From Erysipelotrichales bacterium (GTDB taxonomy: Bacteria > Bacillota_I > Bacilli_A > RFN20 > CAG-826), in NCBI GenBank assembly GCA_022508535.1, contig JAFLUZ010000008.1, positions 1 through 64,000 on the forward strand: a stretch of DNA of 64,000 nt, read 5' to 3'. The translations under genes were made by a program, and so were the position numbers. Shown here one piece after another: positions 43,094 through 52,942 of the stretch (the stretch's first letter is position 1; every line of letters starts with the position of its first letter). The notes beneath the pieces are model-generated. The model saw nothing but the letters and a program-made list of their open reading frames with translations. It had not been told where the DNA came from and ran no database searches.

Positions 43094-46000
43094 ATGAAAA
43101 AAAGTAAATTATTAATTTTATCAGCCGCACTTTTTGCTTTAGTAGGATGCCAAAATGGTAACTCTACTAATTCTGAACAACCTAGTTTACCAAGTGTGGG
43201 TGGTACAAGTACAGGAACAAGCCAAAGTGTTCCTGGAACAAGCCAAGGTAATTCAACAAGCACACCTTCAATTACACAAAGTGCTGCTCGTGCATTATTT
43301 AAAACAGCTTTAAGTAAAGATTATAGCAATCTTACTTTAATTAGTTATCAACAATATGAAGATGGCGAATATTCTGAAACAGACTATGAATACATTGACA
43401 ATGGCTATATTGTTAATGAATCATATGATCTTATAGAATCAGGCTATGATCGCAAAGATGCATCCGCTATTTACCACATTGATGACGAAGGTAAATCTTG
43501 GATGTATTGGGAAGCTGAATCCAACAACCCTGCTTCAAAGAGTGGCTGGATTAACAAAGGTGCTTCTAATTCTGATCTTTCAATTTGGCGCGCATACTTC
43601 CACTTACCTAAAATTTTAGAAAACATCACTGAAGATGATGTGACTTATACTGGTGGAATGTATTATGTCACTTCAAGAGATAAAATTGAAGAATTAAATA
43701 TGGATGCATTTGGTTATGCAATATATAATGATATTATTAGCATTTCATTCTCATTATCTAATGGCTATATCTCAAGAATTATAGGATACTGTGATAATAA
43801 TATGTCCAATCCATTGAATTATGTTGAAATTCAATTAGGCTATTTCGGAGAAACAGTACTTCCATCTTATTTTGGTGATGTATTACCATTTAGCGAAGAA
43901 ACAAAAATGGCTTATTGGGAATACAAAGGATGGCCACAAGATTATCAAAGAGCTTACTATACTAACGCCGAAACAGAAATACTCACTGATAATTTAGAAA
44001 GTGATGATGATCACGATGTTATTATCGATGTTGACAAGAAATTTGAAGTTCGTTATAGTCTTACACCTAATTCATTCAATCCATGGGAATTAGTTGACGA
44101 AGCTGATAAAGTTGTCACATGGCACTACGATTCATCAATTCTTGAAATGAAAAACTCATACAAGAGTAATACACGTGAATTCCGTGGTATTGCTGATGGT
44201 GTTTGTGAAGTTTATGTCTCTGTTAACGGTGAAAACGGACCAGTCGAATCAGAACATATTATTGTTAAAGTTAATGGCTTGAAAGAACAAGATAAGACTG
44301 GCGCTGTTTATGGTTTTAAATGGTTAGGCTTAGAAGCTCAAGGCGAAGGCGCAAATGTATATTACAATGTCTTAGCTACTAACGAAGTTGAAGGCTCAAA
44401 TGCTTTATTTGAAATCACAGCTGGTCCTGGTGTCTGGATGAATGATGGTAGAAATGCTGAAAGCAACTACTTCGTAAGTGGACAACAATATATGCATTTA
44501 CAACCAAGCAGCAATAATGTTATGAATAAAACTAGAGGTGCTGATATATTCTTTGATTTCGGCGAACAACAAGTTTCTAAGATTTCATTCAATTATGGAA
44601 CTTTCTGGGCTTCTCACTTAAATGAAATGTCTTGGTTAAATAGTTTCGTTATCCGTACATACAATGATGGCGAAGATGCTCATGAAGTTGATATCGCTAG
44701 CGTAATTAAAGCAAATATCTCTGCTGAATTTGTTAAAAACTTTGAATTAGAATTCGAACCTGCAAATCATGTTGAAATCGTTGCAAAATCAAATATGCTT
44801 GGTAAGAATATGTCAATTGCAATTGATTCAATTTACTTTATGGCAAATGAAGATTGCAGCAACTATGTACCACCATCAGATAGAGTAGCTGTTGAAAGTG
44901 TCGCAGTTGTTCCTAATTCTGTTGATTCAATTTATGTAGATGGAACAGTTCAATTAAGTGCATCTGTTTTACCACAAAACGCTACTGATAAATCAGTTAC
45001 ATGGCATGTCGAAGATGAAAGTGTTGCTTCTGTTAATAACGGCTTAGTAACTGGCTTATCAGCTGGTACTACTGAAGTTTGGGCGGTTTCAAATGATAAT
45101 GATGAAATTAGCTCAAACAAAGTTTCTGTCACTGTTAAAGAACTTCCAAATATGGAAGCTTACGAAGGTAATAAATATACTGGTAATGTTGCTTTTGAAG
45201 TTTTAGATAAACATACAGCTAAAGCTACATATAGCGGATGTGATGTCACTGCTTCTATCACAGGCATAGATGGAGAATTCCTTGTATTCGGCGATTCTGA
45301 AAATGGATTTAAGGCTTCATTTAGTAATAGTAGAGTTACTGTTAAAGAATTTGTTTATAATGGCGAAAACAAAATGTCAAGTAAGCCAAGCGGTTATGAC
45401 GCAGATTTACTTGTAAGATTAACAAGTTTTACATTAAGCTTTAATAGCTCAAGTAGCTATACCGACCGCGTCGATTCTGAAAAAACATATGATGTTCAAG
45501 TAGGCGACACAAAATATATGTATATCTATACAAATGATAATGCTTCATTTGATGTCTCATACGAAAGCACTGATGATAGCAAAGTTGACATGAATTCTGG
45601 TGTAGGTGGATCAAGGCATTTCGTCAGTGTTAAATTTGTTGAATCTGGCGATGTAACTGTCACTGTTACTCTTAAAGATAATTATGGAACAGAAAAATCT
45701 ATAGATGCTAAATTTAGTATTGCAACAAAAGTCTTCCCAACTGAAGACAACTGGGAAATAAAATATAATAAAGACTTAACTGCTGTTAAAGTTGGAAACC
45801 AAGTACAATTCAGCGTTGAATGGAAAGATAACAATACAATTAATACTGATAAAACTGTAACATGGTCTGTCAGCGATACAAAACTTGCTAGCATTAGTAA
45901 TGCAAGTGATTCTAAAGGATTATTGACAGCTAAAGAAGTTGGTGAAGTTACTGTCACTGCTTCTGTCAAGGGTGAAAATAACACTCCAATTACTAAAACA

Positions 46001-46348
46001 GTAACATTCACAATATCTGCTGCTGAAGAAGGCACATTACCAGATGCAATTGTTGGTGTATGGGAAGGCGAAGATGATAATTATACATCTTATACATTAA
46101 CAATTAATGCTGATGGCACTGCTGTTATAGAAAATGATGACGTTGAATATCATTTTACATTTAAAGAAATTAAAGGTGGAAATGAATATATATTTACGTG
46201 TGACGATGCAGGCGATGATGGTGTATATATCGGAGTTCGCGCAACTAACAGTGATATTGAATTCTATGATGAGCATTCTTCGGGTTTCTGGATGGATGAT
46301 TATTTCATGATTTATTCTGATTCACCATTAGATATTAAAAAGAGATAA
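43094..46348 (+). CDS. Large multidomain lipoprotein with Big_2-type domains
   Basis: A 1084-residue lipoprotein (lipobox LVGC) with a long Ser/Thr/Gly linker. After an N-terminal domain related to that of the 39791 lipoprotein come beta-rich regions. A clear Big_2-type domain lies at about 598-685 (SVDSIYVDGTVQLSASVLPQ and NGLVTGLSAGTTEV) and another at about 890-980 (WSVSDTKLASI). The last 75 residues (GVWEGEDDNY...DDGVYIGVRA...FWMDDYFMIYSD, shown in parts) form a module found again in the lipoprotein at 47295. This suggests an extracellular adhesion or polymer-binding protein. It starts 18 bp after the previous gene. Confidence 0.75.
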   Translation: MKKSKLLILSAALFALVGCQNGNSTNSEQPSLPSVGGTSTGTSQSVPGTSQGNSTSTPSITQSAARALFKTALSKDYSNLTLISYQQYEDGEYSETDYEYIDNGYIVNESYDLIESGYDRKDASAIYHIDDEGKSWMYWEAESNNPASKSGWINKGASNSDLSIWRAYFHLPKILENITEDDVTYTGGMYYVTSRDKIEELNMDAFGYAIYNDIISISFSLSNGYISRIIGYCDNNMSNPLNYVEIQLGYFGETVLPSYFGDVLPFSEETKMAYWEYKGWPQDYQRAYYTNAETEILTDNLESDDDHDVIIDVDKKFEVRYSLTPNSFNPWELVDEADKVVTWHYDSSILEMKNSYKSNTREFRGIADGVCEVYVSVNGENGPVESEHIIVKVNGLKEQDKTGAVYGFKWLGLEAQGEGANVYYNVLATNEVEGSNALFEITAGPGVWMNDGRNAESNYFVSGQQYMHLQPSSNNVMNKTRGADIFFDFGEQQVSKISFNYGTFWASHLNEMSWLNSFVIRTYNDGEDAHEVDIASVIKANISAEFVKNFELEFEPANHVEIVAKSNMLGKNMSIAIDSIYFMANEDCSNYVPPSDRVAVESVAVVPNSVDSIYVDGTVQLSASVLPQNATDKSVTWHVEDESVASVNNGLVTGLSAGTTEVWAVSNDNDEISSNKVSVTVKELPNMEAYEGNKYTGNVAFEVLDKHTAKATYSGCDVTASITGIDGEFLVFGDSENGFKASFSNSRVTVKEFVYNGENKMSSKPSGYDADLLVRLTSFTLSFNSSSSYTDRVDSEKTYDVQVGDTKYMYIYTNDNASFDVSYESTDDSKVDMNSGVGGSRHFVSVKFVESGDVTVTVTLKDNYGTEKSIDAKFSIATKVFPTEDNWEIKYNKDLTAVKVGNQVQFSVEWKDNNTINTDKTVTWSVSDTKLASISNASDSKGLLTAKEVGEVTVTASVKGENNTPITKTVTFTISAAEEGTLPDAIVGVWEGEDDNYTSYTLTINADGTAVIENDDVEYHFTFKEIKGGNEYIFTCDDAGDDGVYIGVRATNSDIEFYDEHSSGFWMDDYFMIYSDSPLDIKKR

Positions 46349-46352
46349 GCTT

Positions 46353-47201
46353 ATGAAAAAAACATTTAAACTCGCATTAATCACACTTTGTTCATTATTT
46401 ATTGTAGCATGCAGTGGTAAAAACAATCCTTCTACTAGCGATTCTCCTTCATTAGATGATTCAGTAACATCGGTTGTGGAAGAATTACCTGTTAGCCAAT
46501 GGGGTGAAGAATATAGTGAACTAATTATTGGCACTCTTGGTGCTGATATTCCTTATATTGAATGTCCAAGTTTTGAAATTAAATTATCAATAGATGCCTA
46601 TGGCGATCCAATGGTTATCTTCTATCTCTACTTCAATGATTCAGAATTAGAAGAAAAACTTGAAGAATATGCAATGATTGCAGATTATTCAGGTTACTAT
46701 GTAGAATTCTCAACTCAAAATTCATATGATCCATCTTATGGATTTATACAATACGACCTCTACTACGCTGATAAAGCAATTTCTGATACTAGAGGTATTG
46801 AAATGCAATTCCTTATCGGTTCAAATGGTTATCGCGATTGTATTGGTATATTTGCTTATAATTATGTTGTAGATACGCCAAATTATTGGCCATCTAATCT
46901 TGTTGAATCATTATTAGGTTATGATATACCTCATCTACCTGATACTGGTGAATATGAATATTATGCAAAAATTAATCCAGAAGGATATATTGATATGATT
47001 ATTTACAATGTATCTGCCACTGCTGAAGATGAATATTGTTCAATTTTAGAGGCAAACGACTATCTTGTCACCGAAGAATTATGGGACGAAGAAACTGGCG
47101 AATACATGGGTAGATACGCTTCTTCTCCAGACGGAGAAGTTATTATCCAATTTGGATTATCTCAATACGGATTAGAAATTTATATATATAAAATGGCATA
47201 G
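46353..47201 (+). CDS. Lipoprotein with two copies of the shared module
   Basis: A 282-residue lipoprotein (lipobox IVAC) starting 4 bp after the previous stop, so it is in the same operon. Two units resemble those of the 41945 protein. The pattern SLLGYDIPHLPD parallels the YLGMDLPRLDDD of that protein, and YCSILEANDYLVTEE parallels its helix. A strong terminator follows. Function unknown. Confidence 0.75.
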   Translation: MKKTFKLALITLCSLFIVACSGKNNPSTSDSPSLDDSVTSVVEELPVSQWGEEYSELIIGTLGADIPYIECPSFEIKLSIDAYGDPMVIFYLYFNDSELEEKLEEYAMIADYSGYYVEFSTQNSYDPSYGFIQYDLYYADKAISDTRGIEMQFLIGSNGYRDCIGIFAYNYVVDTPNYWPSNLVESLLGYDIPHLPDTGEYEYYAKINPEGYIDMIIYNVSATAEDEYCSILEANDYLVTEELWDEETGEYMGRYASSPDGEVIIQFGLSQYGLEIYIYKMA

Positions 47202-47230
47202 TCCATTAAAGCATATTCAATTAAAAATGA

Positions 47231-47260
47231 AAACCTAGATGCACGATTGCATCTAGGTTT
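47231..47260. terminator. Bidirectional terminator between convergent lipoprotein units
   Basis: Perfect 13-bp arms AAACCTAGATGCA / TGCATCTAGGTTT with the loop CGAT, followed by U on the plus strand and by U-rich sequence on the minus strand. Confidence 0.9.
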
Positions 47261-47294
47261 TTTATTGTTGATTCACTATTTTAAACGATTATAT

Positions 47295-47831
47295 TTATGA
47301 GTTATAATATCTTTTTGTTATTTCAATAGGATATTGGTTATAAATCATGAAGTCATCATTCATCCAAAAATATGTACCATTATGATCATAGAATTCAATG
47401 TCATTTACATTTCCAGCACGAACACCAATATAAACTCCATCATCATTTGCTTCATCACAAGTATATCTATATTCTGCACTTAAGCCATCACCAATCTTTT
47501 CACTAAAAGTAAAGTGGTATTCAATATTTTCATTTGTAATAATTGCTTTTCCATCATCACTAATTACAAGTACAAATGGAGTACCATAATCATCCTCTCC
47601 ATCCCATGTTCCTAAGAGTCTACTTGAAAAAATGCTTTCTTCTTTTGTTGAATTTGTGGAATTATTATCTTCAATAGATGAGGAAACAGATGCAAAAGGA
47701 TCAAAAACACTATTACTATTCTGAAGTACTCCTTTTGCAGATTCTGAAGTTGCAGGAAGATTACCACATGAATTTAGAATTGTTACTCCAGATAATAACA
47801 TAAATGCTAAAAATAAATAACTCTTTTTCAT
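47295..47831 (-). CDS. Small lipoprotein carrying the WxGEDD module
   Basis: A 178-residue lipoprotein (signal ending TILNSC). A linker with GVLQNSNSVFDPFASVSSS follows. The C-terminal 95-residue domain (LLGTWDGEDDYG, EYHFTFSE, DDGVYIGVRAGN, FWMNDDFMIYNQ) is closely related to the end of the 1084-residue lipoprotein. The form (W-x-G-E near the start, single beta domain) recalls lipocalin-like or META-like small domains, but I cannot name the family. The linker is almost identical to that of the next lipoprotein. Confidence 0.7.
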   Translation of the reverse strand: MKKSYLFLAFMLLSGVTILNSCGNLPATSESAKGVLQNSNSVFDPFASVSSSIEDNNSTNSTKEESIFSSRLLGTWDGEDDYGTPFVLVISDDGKAIITNENIEYHFTFSEKIGDGLSAEYRYTCDEANDDGVYIGVRAGNVNDIEFYDHNGTYFWMNDDFMIYNQYPIEITKRYYNS

Positions 47832-48024
47832 AGAATATTACCTCTTTTTCTTATTTTTAATTTATCAATGTAATATTTATATTGCATATTATAAATAATA
47901 TTATTAATTAAAACAACAAAAACTTATAATTATCAAATTAAAAGCGCCATCACATATTTAATGCGACAGCACATTTTTCATTAGATTTTATAAATTACTG
48001 TATTCAAATCTTAGGTGAATAAAA

Positions 48025-48540
48025 TTATATTTTTTCAACCCATGCTTCATCATAAGCATAAAGAATATCATTAATTGTTCCTACTTCATCTTCTAAGCTA
48101 AACCATACATGTGATACTTGGAAATCTAATTTGACGATAATTTCGGCATTATCATTGTAGGTAAATGAATAAACTGTGTTTTCAATTTCTTTAAAAGTAA
48201 AATCAAATGTTGGTATTTCATCATAATCATTAATCTCCAACACTGCTGATCCATCTGATTTTACTTCAAATGTAAACTCGTATCCTGAAGGATAATATCC
48301 CCCATCGTTATACCATTTACCAATTGCACGTGCAAATAATTCTTCTTCTGTTGGTTCATCTGAAGAATTGTTATCTCCATCATCAATAGATGTTGATGGA
48401 GCAAAAGGATCGAATACGCTATTACTGTTTTGAAGTACTCCGCCAACTGATTCTGGTGTTGATGCATTATCTCCACAAGAATTAAGTGCTAATACTCCTA
48501 TTAGTAATGTGAATGCTGAAAGTATAATTCCTTTTTTCAT
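48025..48540 (-). CDS. Small lipoprotein paralogue
   Basis: A 171-residue lipoprotein (signal ending LALNSC) whose linker GVLQNSNSVFDPFAPSTS nearly repeats that of the 47295 protein. The C-terminal domain (AIGKWYNDGGYY, FDFTFKEIENTVYSFTYND) is a more distant relative of the same module. It starts 3 bp after the VWA gene stop, so it may be the last gene of the MoxR operon. No clear terminator follows; the gap to 47831 shows nothing else. Confidence 0.65.
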   Translation of the reverse strand: MKKGIILSAFTLLIGVLALNSCGDNASTPESVGGVLQNSNSVFDPFAPSTSIDDGDNNSSDEPTEEELFARAIGKWYNDGGYYPSGYEFTFEVKSDGSAVLEINDYDEIPTFDFTFKEIENTVYSFTYNDNAEIIVKLDFQVSHVWFSLEDEVGTINDILYAYDEAWVEKI

Positions 48541-48543
48541 ATT

Positions 48544-51126
48544 TTATGCCGCCTTTCTTCTACGTTTAAGGTCGCTAAGTCTTAATTTACGTAACATAAC
48601 ATCTACGATAAATAAAACTATAGTAACTAGTAATAAATAAGGTGTAATACTATCATAGAAACGTAGATTTGTTTCTGAATCAAGTAATGAGTAATCTAAA
48701 TTTTCAGATACAGTTCCTTCTTCGCCAGCTAGAAGATATAATAGTTGTTCATCGCCATTTAAGAAGTAATCATATTCTTTTGAATATGAGAAGTCAAAAT
48801 ATTGAATATCGCTGTAAGAATTATTTTTGTAATGATATATAAGTTCTAAACGATATAAACCAATTTCTTCTGTGACAGTAATAAATTGATATGATGTCGA
48901 ATCATTCTTCAAATATGTTGTTATCTTTTCATTTGATGGAGTAAACATATTTACTTCTAGATAGGCATCTTTATTCATTAAATCAAGTTCTATATTAATT
49001 TCAGAGCTAAATCCTTTCGTATTGGCATTTACTTTAAAAATTGTATCTACTCTTTCTTTTGGTTCTAAGTATTCATTAACATTTTTAAATAAATTTTTAC
49101 CACCAGATGAACTAACAAACTCATTTGCCCATGAGGTCGATATATCACTTGTAAATGACACTACTTTACCTTTTCCAAATGTCCAATATGCAAGTAATGG
49201 TACTTCTCTTTCTCCACCTAATTCGTTGGTGTATGTTACCGTATAAACAGTATTGGCACTACCTTTGATTCTTGAGAAATTATATCCTTTAATATTTGGT
49301 AAATCAGAAACATTTTTAATTAATGTATCATTTTCTCTATTGGTGTGAATAGCAAAATTACCTTCAATTTTAGTATTTGTAACAACATCAGCAACTGATG
49401 TTAGAATTACATCAACAATATCTTCAGCATTATTAATGTAGTAATATGATCCATTACCAATTTGTGCAAGTGTTCGCATTAAGCGTTCACCTTCGATACA
49501 ACTAATATTAATAAATGAAGAAACAATATTGTTTTTTGCCATATTTGTAACAACACTATCTAGTGATTGTTCATAACCATTTTCAGTTGGAAGTCCATCA
49601 GATAGTAAAATAACATGTTTATTATCAAAGTTAGCATTACGAATTTGTGAATAAGCTTCTTGTAATCCTCTTGTCATATTTGTGGCATATGAGACATTAA
49701 TTGAACGAATTGACTTAATTATTTGGTCACGGTTCTTTGCGCTTGTTAAAGGCTGTAAAACGGTTGTTTTTTCGCCAAATGAGATAACAGTAACAGAATC
49801 TTTTTCGCCTAATAAGTCTAAACAAGCAATTGCTCCTTCGACAGCTTTATCTAAGCGATTATCTGTAAGCATTGAAGATGATGCGTCAATAACCAAGGCA
49901 ACACATTTAGCATCGCTAGATTCAAATTGAACAGGTAGCATATTATTGTATTTAGACATCGTAGTACTACTTGTTCCACTTGCATAAGTTGTGCCATATG
50001 TAATTAATGATTTACCGTATTGCGAAACAACTTTTTCGAGATTAATAACAAATTCTTCATGATCATTAAATGAAACAATATTAGTATTTGATAACACAAT
50101 TTCATCATATTTACACAAATCTTCTAATTTATATGGGACATCTTCCCCATTAAAGAAATAATCAATCTCACAATTATCATTATAAAGTGCACCTACACTA
50201 TAACAATCAGTGGCACGAGCACCAATAATCAAAACTTTAAATCCTTCAGTAACCTTTTGAATAAAGTATTTCTCATTATTTCTTAAGTCAGTATCATTTT
50301 TTGCCTCTAATTGTACTTTATAATTAAAGGTACCCGCTGTTGATGTATCTAACTCAAAATTAATAATATCTATACCTTTTGATAAAGTGGCATTAACACT
50401 ATCAACCTTTTTGTCATCTTTAAATAAATTAACAGTTACACTACTTGTTTTACCTGCTTGAACGGAAACTTTTAAATTCTCTACTTTATCAATATAAGCA
50501 TTTTTTGTATAATCTAGGCCATTGATTTGTACTTCATTTTCAGGAAGCGCGTGATTTAAATAAAGAGCATCAACATTAATATCTTCACTTCTTAAAAACT
50601 CAATAGCGTTTATCGCGTGGTTATCAGTTTCAATACCATCAGACATAATTAATACTTTCTTGATGACATTGTTATGATATAAAGAAGCAGTATAATTTAG
50701 TGCTCCTTCTAAATCTGTTGCACTTGTATCGACTTTAGCATTTTTTACACTTTTAATTTGTCCACCAAGTGGAGTCAACAACTCATAATTTTTAGCAAAA
50801 CATACTATACCTATTTTTGTTTTTTCATCTACCTGTTGAGTAAGCTTTTTAATATTTTCATCGATTTTATCATATTCTTGAGTATTTGATGATGATACAT
50901 CAGCAAGAACATATAGTTCGGTATTTGTCGTAGCGTTTAAAAAATTAAAATCTGCAATAGCGACAGTAAGTAATAAACAAATAACAATATGAATAGCAAA
51001 TGATGCGATATTCTTTGGTCTTTTTCGATCTTGTTTATTTATTTTAAAATATCCCCAAATAGTTACAGCAAAAAGAGGAATGAGTAACAAGAATAACCAT
51101 GGATTAGAAAACTTAATATTGTCCAC
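48544..51126 (-). CDS. Membrane protein with two von Willebrand A domains
   Basis: An 860-residue protein. Two N-terminal membrane helices (about 10-26 and 42-62) precede a VWA domain with a DVSSS motif near residue 77. A beta domain follows, then a second VWA domain around VIDASSSML, a full DxSxS MIDAS with VILLSDGLPTEN. A last helix near the C-terminus precedes a Lys/Arg-rich tail. It overlaps the previous gene by 14 bp. Such proteins accompany MoxR ATPases and are thought to act as metal-dependent adaptors or chaperone partners at the membrane. Confidence 0.85.
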   Translation of the reverse strand: MDNIKFSNPWLFLLLIPLFAVTIWGYFKINKQDRKRPKNIASFAIHIVICLLLTVAIADFNFLNATTNTELYVLADVSSSNTQEYDKIDENIKKLTQQVDEKTKIGIVCFAKNYELLTPLGGQIKSVKNAKVDTSATDLEGALNYTASLYHNNVIKKVLIMSDGIETDNHAINAIEFLRSEDINVDALYLNHALPENEVQINGLDYTKNAYIDKVENLKVSVQAGKTSSVTVNLFKDDKKVDSVNATLSKGIDIINFELDTSTAGTFNYKVQLEAKNDTDLRNNEKYFIQKVTEGFKVLIIGARATDCYSVGALYNDNCEIDYFFNGEDVPYKLEDLCKYDEIVLSNTNIVSFNDHEEFVINLEKVVSQYGKSLITYGTTYASGTSSTTMSKYNNMLPVQFESSDAKCVALVIDASSSMLTDNRLDKAVEGAIACLDLLGEKDSVTVISFGEKTTVLQPLTSAKNRDQIIKSIRSINVSYATNMTRGLQEAYSQIRNANFDNKHVILLSDGLPTENGYEQSLDSVVTNMAKNNIVSSFINISCIEGERLMRTLAQIGNGSYYYINNAEDIVDVILTSVADVVTNTKIEGNFAIHTNRENDTLIKNVSDLPNIKGYNFSRIKGSANTVYTVTYTNELGGEREVPLLAYWTFGKGKVVSFTSDISTSWANEFVSSSGGKNLFKNVNEYLEPKERVDTIFKVNANTKGFSSEINIELDLMNKDAYLEVNMFTPSNEKITTYLKNDSTSYQFITVTEEIGLYRLELIYHYKNNSYSDIQYFDFSYSKEYDYFLNGDEQLLYLLAGEEGTVSENLDYSLLDSETNLRFYDSITPYLLLVTIVLFIVDVMLRKLRLSDLKRRRKAA

Positions 51127-52942
51127 GAGAATACACCACCCAATCTATAGCAAAGACAACTGCACCTAAGAGTATGATGATAAACAAATGATCAAAAACT
51201 GCAGTGTTTTTCTTTATATTTTCATTTTTTGATAAACTAATTGACTCTTCGTTTACAGTAACTTGTCCTTCTTCTATATCAAAAGCAACATAAACACGAT
51301 AATTTCTTTCGCGTCCATTTTCTGTAACAACTACATTGTAGGTTCCAACTTCGCTTAAAGTGTAATACTCAATACTAGAGTTTAAATTTATAAAGCTAAC
51401 TTTGTTTGATGGAGTTGTTATTTTAACACTTTCAATATCATTAGAAACATTTATTTGCATAGAATCTCCAACAACGTAATTTTTATCTTCCACAGGATGA
51501 GGTAAAGAATAATTTAAAAGATTACGCATGATCGGTGCAAAATCATATAAAAGAGGTAAATCAGAATCATGCAAATCAAATGCAAAAACGACTTCTCTTA
51601 AATTTGTTTCTGTCATACCAACAAATAATAATGGAATTGAGTCATAACTAAATACTGTGGTAAAGTTTCGATATAAGCTATATTTCTTATATTTGTATAA
51701 CATAATTGGATTATATTTAACATCTTTTGTCATTTGCTCATACAAAGGAGTATTTTCATTATTATATGTAATAACATTTTCTGGCGTTACAATTCTTTCA
51801 TCTTGCACCAAAAATCCCGTATGATCAATGTTCTTTTCAGTATTTAAGAGCCACACTGAGCCACTACTAGGTAATTCTTTTGGAGTATAGCAATCAAATA
51901 TATATAAATCATAATCACTTTCAGGTTGATATTCTTCTGGTTTTACAGTTTTAATGGCATAATCACCAATTGCGTTAATCATAGCATTTAAATAAAATGG
52001 TGATTCACTAACTAATAAAATTGACGACTCATTTTCTTCAGTAATGTTATATATGAAATTGTAATTATCTAAAGATAATGCATCTACATTTTCAATTTCT
52101 ACTGCTGCTTCTTGATAATCAACTTTTTCTATTTCAAATTTGTAATCGCCCTCAACATTTTGAACAACGTCGACTTCTTGTGTATCAATTAATTCTTCAT
52201 CCAAATATAAATTTATTTTTAAAGAAACATTACTTTCAAATGAAATAAGTTTGCCACTAAATACAAATGAATCTTTTGATTCTTTTACTTTTAAATCATA
52301 AGTTGCATAGTTCTCTTCATGACTAGAAACATTAATTAATTCAATATTTTCTACTTCTTCATAATTTTTGTCAGTTAAAAGAATTAGTTTAGAAATTTCA
52401 CCATTTTGATAGTATTCTTCAGCTTTTTCTAAAGCACTATCTAATTCAATATAAGCATATTCAGGTGCCAATTGTTTACTAAATTGAAAGAATATATCCT
52501 TATTATCGGTCTTTTTTACTATAGTTTTAGTTTCTAAACCAGCGTATATTATTGTATAAGTACTACCTTGATTTGCTTGTTTTACTATTTCATCCATTTT
52601 TTCTTTAGCAAGATCAAATCTCGATGTATTTTCATTTAAAATATTCATACTACCTGACGCATCAATGATGAAGCATAAGTTTTCGGCATTATCGCTCTTA
52701 TAAAAAATTGGATGCGCTAAAGAAATAGAAAGAATTAAGACTGCAACAATTTCTAAAATTAAACTAAGTAAACTTTCAAAACGTTTCTTTTTCTTCTTCT
52801 TTTTTAAGAAACGATTACTTAGTTCAAATAAATATGAAGAAGAAACAGTGTGTTCTTGATATCTATTTCTTAAAATGTAAATAATAATTAAAATCGGAAT
52901 AGCAATTAAGCCAAGTAAACCAAGAGGGAATAAAAAACTCAT
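51113..52942 (-). CDS. BatA-like membrane protein with a von Willebrand A domain
   Basis: A 609-residue protein opening with the BatA-type N-terminus (FLFPLGLLGLIAIPILIIIY) and a second helix near 60-80. The VWA domain begins NLCFIIDASGSMNIL with a DxSxS MIDAS. A beta-rich extracellular region follows, and a helix lies near the C-terminus. It shares one base with the DUF58 stop (TAATG), so translation is coupled. In the MoxR-DUF58-VWA arrangement these proteins are linked to envelope stress or to maturation of other proteins; the target here is unknown. Confidence 0.85.
   Translation of the reverse strand: MSFLFPLGLLGLIAIPILIIIYILRNRYQEHTVSSSYLFELSNRFLKKKKKKKRFESLLSLILEIVAVLILSISLAHPIFYKSDNAENLCFIIDASGSMNILNENTSRFDLAKEKMDEIVKQANQGSTYTIIYAGLETKTIVKKTDNKDIFFQFSKQLAPEYAYIELDSALEKAEEYYQNGEISKLILLTDKNYEEVENIELINVSSHEENYATYDLKVKESKDSFVFSGKLISFESNVSLKINLYLDEELIDTQEVDVVQNVEGDYKFEIEKVDYQEAAVEIENVDALSLDNYNFIYNITEENESSILLVSESPFYLNAMINAIGDYAIKTVKPEEYQPESDYDLYIFDCYTPKELPSSGSVWLLNTEKNIDHTGFLVQDERIVTPENVITYNNENTPLYEQMTKDVKYNPIMLYKYKKYSLYRNFTTVFSYDSIPLLFVGMTETNLREVVFAFDLHDSDLPLLYDFAPIMRNLLNYSLPHPVEDKNYVVGDSMQINVSNDIESVKITTPSNKVSFINLNSSIEYYTLSEVGTYNVVVTENGRERNYRVYVAFDIEEGQVTVNEESISLSKNENIKKNTAVFDHLFIIILLGAVVFAIDWVVYSRGQY

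Noticed and set aside
45682-46035. 117-codon minus-strand ORF
   Set aside because: Antisense shadow of the 1084-residue lipoprotein gene, without a ribosome binding site.
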